Positions 17,589 through 25,331 of a stretch of DNA of 64,000 nt are shown piece by piece. Under the pieces are notes generated by a model. That model searched no databases. It saw nothing but the letters and a program-made list of their open reading frames with translations, and was not told the DNA's origin. How positions within the stretch are numbered: the first letter of the stretch is position 1; each line of letters starts with the position of its first letter. This DNA is from Picosynechococcus sp. PCC 7002 (GTDB lineage Bacteria > Cyanobacteriota > Cyanobacteriia > Cyanobacteriales > MRBY01). The stretch covers positions 1,798,001 to 1,862,000 of the forward strand of contig NZ_CAWLFA010000001.1 of assembly GCF_963860125.1 (NCBI RefSeq), read 5' to 3'. Made by a program: the position numbers and the translations under genes.

Positions 17589-18683
17589 ATGCTACGAGCC
17601 GGAATCGTCGGACTACCCAACGTTGGAAAATCCACCCTTTTCAATGCCCTCTGTGAGAATGCCAAAGCAGACGCGGCTAACTTTCCTTTTTGTACCATCG
17701 AACCCAATGTGGGGGTGGTGGCGGTTCCCGATGGGCGTCTTGATGTCCTCGCCGACATTTCCAAATCCGCCAAAATTGTCCCCACCCGCATCGAATTTGT
17801 CGATATCGCTGGCTTGGTAAAAGGGGCGAGCCAAGGGGAAGGTTTGGGCAATCAGTTCCTCGCTAATATCCGTGAAGTGGATGCGATCGTCCATGTAGTG
17901 CGTTGTTTCGACGACGATGACATTATCCATGTGTCCGGTTCCGTTGATCCGATCCGCGACATTGAAGTGATTAGCCTAGAGTTGATCCTCGCTGATTTGG
18001 CCCAGGTGGAAAAACGTCTTGATCGCGCCCGCAAACAAGCCAAGAGTCGCGCTAAGGAAGCTCTGTTGGAAGTGGCCGTTTTAGAAAAGATTTTGCCCGT
18101 CCTCGAAGATGCTCGTCCAGCCCGGGAAGTGGAATTGGATGAAGAGGAAGAACTGGCGATTAAAGCCCTTGGTTTGCTGACCCGTAAGCCTGTAATCTAT
18201 GCGACCAACGTTTCCGAGGAAGATCTTGCCGACGGTAATGCTTGGGTAGAACAGGTCAGGGAGTTAGCCCAGCAGGAAAATGCCCAGGTGGTCGTGGTTT
18301 CGGCCCAAGTAGAAGCAGAATTAGTGGAATTAGACGCCGCTGAAAAGAAAGATTTCTTGGAATCTCTCGGCGTAGAAGAAGGGGGGTTGCAATCTCTGAT
18401 TCGTGCCACCTATGAACTGTTAGGTTTACGAACCTATTTCACCACTGGCCCTGAAGAAACCCGCGCTTGGACAATCCATGTGGGCATGAAAGCACCCCAG
18501 GCCGCCGGGGTAATTCACACAGACTTTGAACGGGGCTTTATCCGGGCAGAAACGGTCGCCTATCAAGATTTGGTGGATTGTGGGGCAATGCCTGCGGCTA
18601 AGGAAAAGGGCCTAGTGCGTGCGGAAGGAAAAGAATACTTAGTCCAGGAAGGGGATGTGATGTTGTTCCGGTTTAATGTCTAG
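17589..18683 (+). CDS. ychF: YchF/OLA1 family ATPase
   Basis: This 364-residue Obg-related P-loop NTPase prefers ATP and binds ribosomes, and is linked to redox stress. The sequence shows G1 GLPNVGKSTLFNAL (residues 7-20), G3 DIAGLVKGAS, a coiled-coil insert (LAQVEKRLDRARKQAKSRAKE) and the noncanonical G4 YATNVSEED region. The C-terminal TGS-like domain contains TYFTTGPEETRAWTIHVGMKAPQAAGVIHTDFE split over two stretches. Length and organisation match YchF. It may be co-transcribed with the following gene, which overlaps its end by eight bases. Confidence 0.96.
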   Translation: MLRAGIVGLPNVGKSTLFNALCENAKADAANFPFCTIEPNVGVVAVPDGRLDVLADISKSAKIVPTRIEFVDIAGLVKGASQGEGLGNQFLANIREVDAIVHVVRCFDDDDIIHVSGSVDPIRDIEVISLELILADLAQVEKRLDRARKQAKSRAKEALLEVAVLEKILPVLEDARPAREVELDEEEELAIKALGLLTRKPVIYATNVSEEDLADGNAWVEQVRELAQQENAQVVVVSAQVEAELVELDAAEKKDFLESLGVEEGGLQSLIRATYELLGLRTYFTTGPEETRAWTIHVGMKAPQAAGVIHTDFERGFIRAETVAYQDLVDCGAMPAAKEKGLVRAEGKEYLVQEGDVMLFRFNV

Positions 18684-19464
18684 GGCAATGGTTAAGGTTT
18701 GGGGAAAAGTGCTTGTTCTGGGTTTATTGATTTGGTTTTTGGGGTGGAGTCCGGTTTGGGCCGAATCCCTAGGCGATCGCCTTGATCATTATCCCCAGTG
18801 GCAGGATTTACCAAGCTTGAATCCGGTGCAAACTGGAGAAGATCTAATTTATCCGGATTGGTTTGCGGGTACCTGGCAGGTCGCGAGTACCCTGATCGAC
18901 CAGGTGGCTCCCCTCGCGCCGGATTTAGTGACACCTGGCTTTGCCGCTAACGAAACATTAATTGGTCAGCCTTTTCTGTTTCGGGTGCGGTTTCAGCCCC
19001 AGACGAACTTTTTAGTAAAACCTTTATCTTTACCGAGGCAGACTGCGGCGGCGATTGTGGCAGACCGGGCGTTTAATGGTGCTGAAATTGCGAGGGCTTA
19101 CCTAGGCGAAAAAACGGTACAAAAAGTAGAAGTCGATCCCCAGAATCCTAACCGCCAGTTAACGATTTTAAAAGGCGATCGCCGCTTAATTTCTACCGTC
19201 ACAGGCCGTGCCCAAGCTCAACCTGAACCCGACCAGTTTTTCAGTAGTGAACTCACCCAACAGCAATTTCAAAGTAGCGAGCAAATCTACCTGAATCGCG
19301 TTGAAACAACGACGGATTATCAACAGCTTGACTCCGATCATGTTACAGCCAATCAAGTAACTGCGATTTATTTGTCTCCCAGTGATCCAGACTTTTTCCA
19401 GGCCCAAAATAAACCTGTAGCCCTTTACCATTACCATTTAGAGTTAACGAAAATTTCTGAATAA
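18676..19464 (+). CDS. exported or lumenal protein, DUF6816-like
   Basis: This 262-residue protein has a clear signal peptide (VLVLGLLIWFLGWSPVWAES) predicted to be cut after AWA-type residues. The mature part begins with LGDRLDHYPQWQDLP and contains DWFAGTWQVASTLID. That sequence resembles the cyanobacterial/plant DUF6816 family, several of whose plastid members are thylakoid-lumen proteins. The start at 18676 overlaps ychF by eight bases; a second ATG at 18688 would remove the overlap and keep the signal peptide. Function is unknown and the family name is given with moderate certainty. Confidence 0.75.
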   Translation: MSRAMVKVWGKVLVLGLLIWFLGWSPVWAESLGDRLDHYPQWQDLPSLNPVQTGEDLIYPDWFAGTWQVASTLIDQVAPLAPDLVTPGFAANETLIGQPFLFRVRFQPQTNFLVKPLSLPRQTAAAIVADRAFNGAEIARAYLGEKTVQKVEVDPQNPNRQLTILKGDRRLISTVTGRAQAQPEPDQFFSSELTQQQFQSSEQIYLNRVETTTDYQQLDSDHVTANQVTAIYLSPSDPDFFQAQNKPVALYHYHLELTKISE

Positions 19465-19535
19465 ATTAGGAATTTTAAACACGTTTCAGAACGATTTTTA
19501 ATACAAAGCTAATCTTTTAAAAATTAAGGTGAATC

Positions 19536-20399
19536 ATGAAAATTCTTGGCACAACAAAACTCCTCGGTGTGATTGGGGATCCGGTTAAACATTCCTTCTC
19601 GCCGATCATGCACAATGCGGCGATCGCCGAACTGGGAGTGGATTATGTTTATCTCGCGTTCCCGGTGGCGGCGGCGGCTCTAAAAGCGGCCCTGGATGGA
19701 TTTTGGGCGATTGATCTCCAAGGATTTAGCATCACCATTCCCCACAAACAGGCGATTATGGCGCACCTAGAGGCGATCGCCCCGGAGGCTGAACTGGTGG
19801 GCGCGGTGAATACCGTTTGGCGCACAGAAACCGGCTGGCAGGGGACAAATACCGATGTGGCGGGCTTTGTGGCTCCTTTGCAGGCGTTAGAACGGGACTG
19901 GTCGAACGTGACCCCGGTGATTCTCGGTAATGGCGGTGCAGCCCGGGCAGTGGTGGTCGGTTGCCATCAACTGGGTTGTCCGCAGATCCATGTGTTGGGG
20001 CGTGATCCCGAAAAATTGGCGCAATTTAGCGAAAGTTGGCAAAATACGCCCCTAGCGGGCAAGGTACAAACCCATCTTTGGGGCGATCGCCAACGCTTGA
20101 TTCCCCAGGCCCAACTGCTGATCAATGCCACACCTATCGGGATGTTTCCCAAGGTCGATGCGTCCCCAGTCAGTGACGAGTTGATGGCCAATCTTCCCCC
20201 AGGGGCGATCGCCTACGATTTAATCTATACGCCTTCTCCTACCCAGTTTCTTAAACAAGCCCAGACCCAGGGCGCAGCAATTATTGACGGGAGTGAAATG
20301 TTGGTACAGCAAGGGGCGATCGCCTTAGAAAAATGGCTTGGTCAACCGGTTCCTGTCGATACCATGCGTCAAGCGTTACTTAATCATCTCGCTCGGTAA
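19536..20399 (+). CDS. aroE: shikimate dehydrogenase
   Basis: This enzyme reduces 3-dehydroshikimate to shikimate with NADPH in the aromatic amino-acid pathway. The 287-residue protein shows the substrate-binding start (GVIGDPVKHSFSPIMHNAA) and the catalytic Lys in SITIPHKQAIM. The catalytic Asp lies in GTNTDVAGF, and the nucleotide loop is ILGNGGAARAVV. ATG 19536 follows TTAAGGTGAATC, a usable ribosome binding site. It stands alone on the plus strand. Confidence 0.96.
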   Translation: MKILGTTKLLGVIGDPVKHSFSPIMHNAAIAELGVDYVYLAFPVAAAALKAALDGFWAIDLQGFSITIPHKQAIMAHLEAIAPEAELVGAVNTVWRTETGWQGTNTDVAGFVAPLQALERDWSNVTPVILGNGGAARAVVVGCHQLGCPQIHVLGRDPEKLAQFSESWQNTPLAGKVQTHLWGDRQRLIPQAQLLINATPIGMFPKVDASPVSDELMANLPPGAIAYDLIYTPSPTQFLKQAQTQGAAIIDGSEMLVQQGAIALEKWLGQPVPVDTMRQALLNHLAR

Positions 20400-20526
20400 A
20401 ATTAGAGTCGGACAGATCTATCGGTTCCTCGATCAAAACTGCGTATGATAAAAGCATCTCCCTTGGCTAGGCCAGGGCCAACTCTTCCACTCTTCCTCGC
20501 CAGGCGCTCACAAAAGATAAATCCCC

Positions 20527-21168
20527 ATGGGCCTATACAAAAGAGTCTATAGAATCCAGAGCATCAGTCCTTCTGACCTCGTGCTCAAACAAGGCATTGA
20601 TAAAAACACAGCGATAATCCTTGCCTTCGTGCCAACCCTCGCGATTATTTTATGGCCAATTTCTGATTTTTTGGGCTATCGCTATGCCGTTTATCTTGTG
20701 GGTTTATTTATCTATACTTTTATCTTTTTTCCCTTTTATCTGATGCCCTACGCTCGCTATCTAAAAGTAGATGCCGATGCGAACCAAATTATTTATTTAG
20801 AAGCCTATTTAATTCAACTCTTTAAGCGGGGCCGCCCTTGGTTTCAATTCTTGCCCCAACCCAAGGTTTACGCCCTCAAAATTCCCCAACTCAAAGCACT
20901 CCACGTTACTCAATATGACACCCTGCGTTTCTTGGGCAAAGGAGAAAAAATTCTCTTTCCAGATTTTAAATTCGATAATATCTACGAATTAACGCGTACA
21001 GTGGTGCGAATTTTCCCCCTCCTGGAAGCGGAAGTTTGGGTCAACCCTTGGGAAGGGAATTATGGCAATCCCTACACCTACCTCCGCCGTAAACTAAAAG
21101 GGGCAAATATCATGTTTTTAACGGGCAGTTCTGGTTCAGAGCTGTTGGGTGATGATGAGCAACTGTGA
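20527..21168 (+). CDS. membrane protein of unknown function
   Basis: This 213-residue protein has two neighbouring transmembrane helices (about residues 30-75: TAIILAFVPTLAIILWPIS and VYLVGLFIYTFIFFPFYLM), followed by a soluble domain of about 130 residues rich in aromatic and basic residues (FKRGRPWFQFLPQPK). No family is recognised. The arrangement of a membrane hairpin followed by a PH-like beta segment is reminiscent of YdbT/DUF-type membrane PH proteins, but this is only an impression. It converges with the YrdC-like gene, 11 bp away. Confidence 0.6.
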   Translation: MGLYKRVYRIQSISPSDLVLKQGIDKNTAIILAFVPTLAIILWPISDFLGYRYAVYLVGLFIYTFIFFPFYLMPYARYLKVDADANQIIYLEAYLIQLFKRGRPWFQFLPQPKVYALKIPQLKALHVTQYDTLRFLGKGEKILFPDFKFDNIYELTRTVVRIFPLLEAEVWVNPWEGNYGNPYTYLRRKLKGANIMFLTGSSGSELLGDDEQL

Positions 21169-21179
21169 ACGACGAGCTT

Positions 21180-21815
21180 TTATTTCCGCAGGTGAGAAGG
21201 CAATTCGATGTGGGGAATAATTTCCCGCAAATCATCAAAGGACACCAGACCAAAATTCAAAATGGTCGGTAAAGGCAAGTGGCAATCAATGAGGGTGGTG
21301 CGGATGCGTTCCTTGGCCTTGCCGCCATCGATAATGAGCGAAACTTGTTGCCCAAAAAAGGCTTCAGCGGTTTTTGCATCATTTGCACGCATCTCACTCC
21401 CTAAACTTGCGGTGCCAGCGGCAATGGGAAAAGGAGCTTGGGCGGCGAGGTCGTAGATAAATTGGTCAGGACAGGACACAAAAACCTCACTATGACCAGC
21501 AGTTACCCCTTCAGCCAAGTTGTTGCGGTGGGGAAGAATGACGCTAATGGGATAGGGAAATTGATTGACGAGGGTTTGGGCTTCGGCACTGAGGATGCCG
21601 TATTCAGGTACTTTTGGGGGCGTTAAAAGAAGCGTCAAGGGTTTGCGGGGCTCCCAGCCTTTGAGTTCGTGGATCTGATTGGTCGCCTGGGGATTTAGGG
21701 CATTGGCAATGAGCAGATACACTACGTCGGTATGGATCACGACGACCTGCCCACGGTCTAGTTGTTCGATGATCGGGGCGATCGCCTGGGGAGATTTGGG
21801 CAAAAATGTTGCCAT
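21180..21815 (-). CDS. Sua5/YciO/YrdC family protein
   Basis: A 211-residue YrdC-fold protein related to threonylcarbamoyl-AMP synthase (TsaC), which starts t6A synthesis on tRNA. The N-terminal pattern VVVIHTDVVYLLIANALNP corresponds to the usual PTDTVYGL start but lacks the YG pair, and IHELKGWEPRKPLTLLL corresponds to the KxR substrate motif. PFPIAAGTASLGSEM matches the second conserved segment. The divergent first motif suggests a YciO-like paralogue rather than the main TsaC. It precedes nothing on its strand before mntB. Confidence 0.8.
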   Translation of the reverse strand: MATFLPKSPQAIAPIIEQLDRGQVVVIHTDVVYLLIANALNPQATNQIHELKGWEPRKPLTLLLTPPKVPEYGILSAEAQTLVNQFPYPISVILPHRNNLAEGVTAGHSEVFVSCPDQFIYDLAAQAPFPIAAGTASLGSEMRANDAKTAEAFFGQQVSLIIDGGKAKERIRTTLIDCHLPLPTILNFGLVSFDDLREIIPHIELPSHLRK

Positions 21816-21973
21816 AGTAATTGCACCTAGCTATTTTTTCTATCCTAAGTGATGCAATTGCTGCATGATGCGTTTTTTTGCATTAAAATATTTAATTTTT
21901 CGCATATCTAATCTAAATGGCAGCGAGGCTCACCCTTTTTCAAGGCCAATGAACTGCTGGCAATATTCTTATC

Positions 21974-22837
21974 CTATGGCGAAGATTCCAACGGTATCGA
22001 GGACTTGCCCTGGCTTAAAATGCCATACTTCGGCGCAAAAAACATCGCCAACACAAAGACAATCGTCAGTAAAACCACGATCGCCCCCCCCGTCGAAACA
22101 TCGAAGTGATAGCTCAAATAGGTGCCGAAAACACAGGAAAAAATGCTGCTCGCCGCAGAAATCCACAGCATATGGTCGAAGCGGTCTGTCAGTAGATAGG
22201 CGATGGAGCCTGGGGTCACGAGCATCGCAATGACGAGAATAATGCCCGCTGTTTGTAGGGCCGTCACAATGGTCAACGCCAGTACAGACAAAAGCGTGTA
22301 ATACATCAGTCGAGTATTCAGGCCGATGGCTTTAGCGTGATTTGGGTCAAAGCAAAAAAGTAACAGATCCTTCCGTTGAATGAGGATCACTACCAAGGTC
22401 AGGGTGCCGGCGATCAAGGTTTGCACAATATCACTGTTGGAGATCCCAAGAACGTTGCCAAACAGAATATGGAAAAGATCGATATTACTGGGGATTTTCG
22501 TAATTAAGACCAAGCCAGAGGCAAAGAACCCGGTGAAAATCACCCCAATGACAGCATCTTCTTTGAGCCTTGTTTTTGACTTTACATAACCAATGGCCAC
22601 AGTTGCGCCAAAACCAAAGATGAAGGCGCCAATGGCAAAGGGAATATTTAGGGCATAGGCCACCACGACTCCTGGAACGACGGCATGGGAAACAGCATCC
22701 CCCATCAGTGACCAACCCTTGAGGGTGATATAGCAGGACAACACCGCACAGACGAGGCCGACAAAGGCACTTACCCAAATGGCTTTGACGAGAAATCCGT
22801 ACTGTAGGGGTTCAATAATCCAATTCACTAAGCTCAT
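21974..22837 (-). CDS. mntB: manganese ABC transporter permease MntB
   Basis: This 287-residue integral membrane subunit belongs to the ZnuB/MntB (ABC-3) permease family, with eight or nine hydrophobic helices. The family motif GDAVSHAVVPGVVVAYALN lies near residue 50, and the coupling segment and the stretch LQTAGIILVIAMLVTPGSIA near residue 190 are typical. It is the last gene of mntCAB; its ATG overlaps the mntA stop by four bases. With MntA and MntC it imports Mn2+ needed for the photosystem II oxygen-evolving cluster. Confidence 0.93.
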   Translation of the reverse strand: MSLVNWIIEPLQYGFLVKAIWVSAFVGLVCAVLSCYITLKGWSLMGDAVSHAVVPGVVVAYALNIPFAIGAFIFGFGATVAIGYVKSKTRLKEDAVIGVIFTGFFASGLVLITKIPSNIDLFHILFGNVLGISNSDIVQTLIAGTLTLVVILIQRKDLLLFCFDPNHAKAIGLNTRLMYYTLLSVLALTIVTALQTAGIILVIAMLVTPGSIAYLLTDRFDHMLWISAASSIFSCVFGTYLSYHFDVSTGGAIVVLLTIVFVLAMFFAPKYGILSQGKSSIPLESSP

Positions 22838-23631
22838 TGATCTACTTCTAAACTGTTGGGTTGCTGTTGGTAATGGGAGGATAATTTCTCGAGACTGGCG
22901 ACGGGTAACCCCCCAAAAGTCATCACGAGGTTTTCTTCTGTGAAGGTATCAGCGGTGTAACCTTCGGCGAGGACGGTGCGATTTAGTAAGATTGTGCGAT
23001 CGCAGAACGTTGAGATCGAAGCAAGATCGTGGGTCGAGATTAAAATCGTGTGCCCCTCATCCCGCAACTGCACCAACAGATCGATGATGCTTTTTTCTGT
23101 TTTGATATCAACTCCCGTAAAGGGTTCATCGAGCAAAATAATTTTGCCTTCCTGGGCCAAGGCCCGCGCGAGGAAAGCCCGTTTTTTTTGGCCGCCGGAG
23201 AGTTCGCCAATTTGACGGTGACGAAATTCCACCAGATCTACCCGCTCTAGACTTTCCATCACTAAACGACGGTCTTTTTGACTGGGAATCCGTAGCAGAT
23301 TCATATAGCCATAGCGACCCATCATCACCACATCAAACACGCTCACAGGAAAGTTCCAATCCACTTCATCGGCTTGGGGAACATAGGCCATCAGTTGTTT
23401 TTTCTGGGCCTGCTGCACCGACTGACCCGCAATCGTGACACGCCCCTGGGTCGGTTTCAAAAACCCCATAATCGATTTAAACAGGGTTGATTTACCACAA
23501 CCATTGGGGCCAACAAGGGCGGTGATGGTGCCTGGTTTGACGTGACAACTGGTGTTGTAAAGGGCGAGGCGGGTGTTGCTGTAGATGACGCTGATATTCT
23601 CAACGGCGATTTCTGGGATTGGGTAAGTCAT
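22834..23631 (-). CDS. mntA: manganese ABC transporter ATPase MntA
   Basis: This 265-residue ATP-binding subunit has Walker A GPNGCGKSTLFKSI (about residues 39-52) and the Q-loop AYVPQADEVDWNFPV, whose acidic/aromatic sequence is typical of Mn/Zn importers. The signature is LSGGQKKRAF and Walker B is IILLDEPFTGVD. It lies between mntC and mntB in the same order as Synechocystis mntCAB, with 54 bp to mntC and a four-base overlap with mntB. Confidence 0.95.
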   Translation of the reverse strand: MTYPIPEIAVENISVIYSNTRLALYNTSCHVKPGTITALVGPNGCGKSTLFKSIMGFLKPTQGRVTIAGQSVQQAQKKQLMAYVPQADEVDWNFPVSVFDVVMMGRYGYMNLLRIPSQKDRRLVMESLERVDLVEFRHRQIGELSGGQKKRAFLARALAQEGKIILLDEPFTGVDIKTEKSIIDLLVQLRDEGHTILISTHDLASISTFCDRTILLNRTVLAEGYTADTFTEENLVMTFGGLPVASLEKLSSHYQQQPNSLEVDQ

Positions 23632-23685
23632 CGCATTTTACAGGGGTAGTGGGTTTGGGAAAGTTTGATTTAAGTGGGTTGGCTT

Positions 23686-24663
23686 TTACTGGGCCGTTCC
23701 CGCAAGGAGACCATTGGCGATCGTCCGCACGTCATATTCGAGGAGATCTAAAAATGTTGGCACTGGGCCATCGGGGGTTGAGAGGGAATCGACATAGAGG
23801 TTCCCCCCAAAGCGGGCGCCCGTCGCCTTAGCCACTTCTTTTTGGCCTTCGTCGCTGACGGTGCTTTCACAGAAAATGGTGGGGACATCGTTAGCTTCAA
23901 CTTGGGTGATGACGCTCTGGACTTGCTTGGGGGTAAATTGTTGTTCGGCGTTGATGGGCCAAATGTAGATTTCTTCGAGGCCATAATCCTGGGCCAAGTA
24001 AGAAAATGCGCCTTCACAACTGACGAGGAACCGTTGTGCTGCGGGAACAAGGTTGAGATCAGCTTCAAATTCGGCGGCGATCGCCTCTAGTTCGGCACTG
24101 TAGGCAGCGGCATTGGCGTTATAGGTTGCCGCATTGTCTGGATCGAGTGCCACAAACGCTTGACGGATATTTTCGACATAAACCAGGGCATTTTTTGGCG
24201 ACATCCAAGCATGGGGATTGGGCTTGTCGGTATAGGGGCCTTCGGCAATGGGAATCGGTTCAATGCCTTCGGTCACAATGACGGCGGGGACATCGTTGAG
24301 ATTGCCTAAAAATTGCTCAAACCACCGTTCTAAATTCATGCCGTTATAGAGCAATAAATCCGCATCCTGGGCCCGCACGAGATCACTGGGGGTGGGTTCG
24401 TAGCCGTGGATCTCGGCCCCAATTCTGGTGATGGATTCAACGATTAATTTATCGCCTGCCACATTCTGGGCAATGTCGGCGATCACGGTGAATGTGGTTA
24501 AGACTTTTTTGCGCCTGTCTGTGTCATTAACCGTTGTTTCGTTATTAGTCGAAACATCACTATTGACTGGCGGAGCCGCTTGCTGGGTACAACCTACTAA
24601 CCAAATGCCGCAGACAATACCGACTAGGCTGAGGGTTTGACGCGGTAAGTTTATCCGAATCAT
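23686..24663 (-). CDS. mntC: manganese-binding lipoprotein MntC
   Basis: This 325-residue cluster A-I solute-binding protein delivers Mn2+ to MntAB. The signal peptide ends in a lipobox (GIWLVGC). Expected metal ligands are visible: His in HGYEPTPSD, His in PNPHAWMSP, Glu in SCEGAFSYL and Asp in YVDSLSTPDG. The Cys in SCEGAF and the Cys in IFCEST correspond to the disulfide pair reported for Synechocystis MntC. It is first in the operon. Manganese rather than zinc is inferred from this cysteine pair and the absence of a His-rich loop. Confidence 0.94.
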   Translation of the reverse strand: MIRINLPRQTLSLVGIVCGIWLVGCTQQAAPPVNSDVSTNNETTVNDTDRRKKVLTTFTVIADIAQNVAGDKLIVESITRIGAEIHGYEPTPSDLVRAQDADLLLYNGMNLERWFEQFLGNLNDVPAVIVTEGIEPIPIAEGPYTDKPNPHAWMSPKNALVYVENIRQAFVALDPDNAATYNANAAAYSAELEAIAAEFEADLNLVPAAQRFLVSCEGAFSYLAQDYGLEEIYIWPINAEQQFTPKQVQSVITQVEANDVPTIFCESTVSDEGQKEVAKATGARFGGNLYVDSLSTPDGPVPTFLDLLEYDVRTIANGLLAGTAQ

Positions 24664-24746
24664 GAAACAATTATGAAAAAATCCTAGCCAGATTATCTCA
24701 TTTTCTTTTCATATTTGCCAAGGTTGCCCTCCTAAAAACTGCTTTT

Positions 24747-24761
24747 GTAAAGTTTCTTTAC
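24747..24761. promoter_or_regulatory. perfect 6-3-6 palindrome between mntC and TPR gene
   Basis: GTAAAG TTT CTTTAC lies in the 160-bp divergent gap, about 85 bp upstream of the mntC start. In cyanobacteria mntCAB is repressed through the ManS/ManR pair, but this palindrome does not look like the direct-repeat ManR sites I recall. It is a candidate operator from symmetry and position only. Confidence 0.3.
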
Positions 24762-24841
24762 TATTCGTTCCGTAGGTACTCCATCGTTAAGCTAGAGGAG
24801 TGGCCATAGTTGCCGATATCTAATTGGTCGTCGAAAAATTT

Positions 24842-25321
24842 ATGTTGAATGTTGTATTTGCAATGGTTTCAGAACCCCAATTTCCGGTCGTTTCAGAGGT
24901 GGTTTCGCCCTTAACTCAGGGTTTAGAGTTGCCCCCAACTACTGCGGGAAAAGCAGCTTATCAGTCGGGGGTTGAGTTCCACGGGATGGCTGATTTTGAC
25001 CAAGCGATCGCCGCCTACCAAAGGGCGATCGCCGTTGATCCGAATTTTGTTGATCCCTACATCAATTTGAGCTTGATCTATATCAGCATGGGCCAGTTGG
25101 ACGACGCGGAAGCGTTGTTACAGACAGTGTTGGCATTGCCGGATCACCCGGAGGAACCCGCAAGCATCCATGCCCTCGCCCATTACAACCTGGGTATTAT
25201 TTATAATCGCCAAGGAAACCCAACCCAGGCGTTGACTCAGGTGAACCAAGCCCTGGCGATCGCCCCAAATTTTGACCAAGCCCAAACTTTCTACCAACAG
25301 TTACAGACCGCGCCGGAGTAA
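24842..25321 (+). CDS. tetratricopeptide repeat protein
   Basis: This protein of about 159 residues has at least three TPR units: KAAYQSGVEFHGMADFDQAIAAYQ (split), VDPYINLSLIYISMGQLDDAEALLQ and LAHYNLGIIYNRQGNPTQALTQVN. TPRs mediate protein-protein contacts, and no partner is evident. The start is uncertain: ATG 24842, ATG 24863 and TTG 24824 are in frame and none has a clear ribosome binding site. It is divergent from mntC and convergent with recJ. Confidence 0.75.
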   Translation: MLNVVFAMVSEPQFPVVSEVVSPLTQGLELPPTTAGKAAYQSGVEFHGMADFDQAIAAYQRAIAVDPNFVDPYINLSLIYISMGQLDDAEALLQTVLALPDHPEEPASIHALAHYNLGIIYNRQGNPTQALTQVNQALAIAPNFDQAQTFYQQLQTAPE

Positions 25322-25331
25322 GCCTTGTGAT

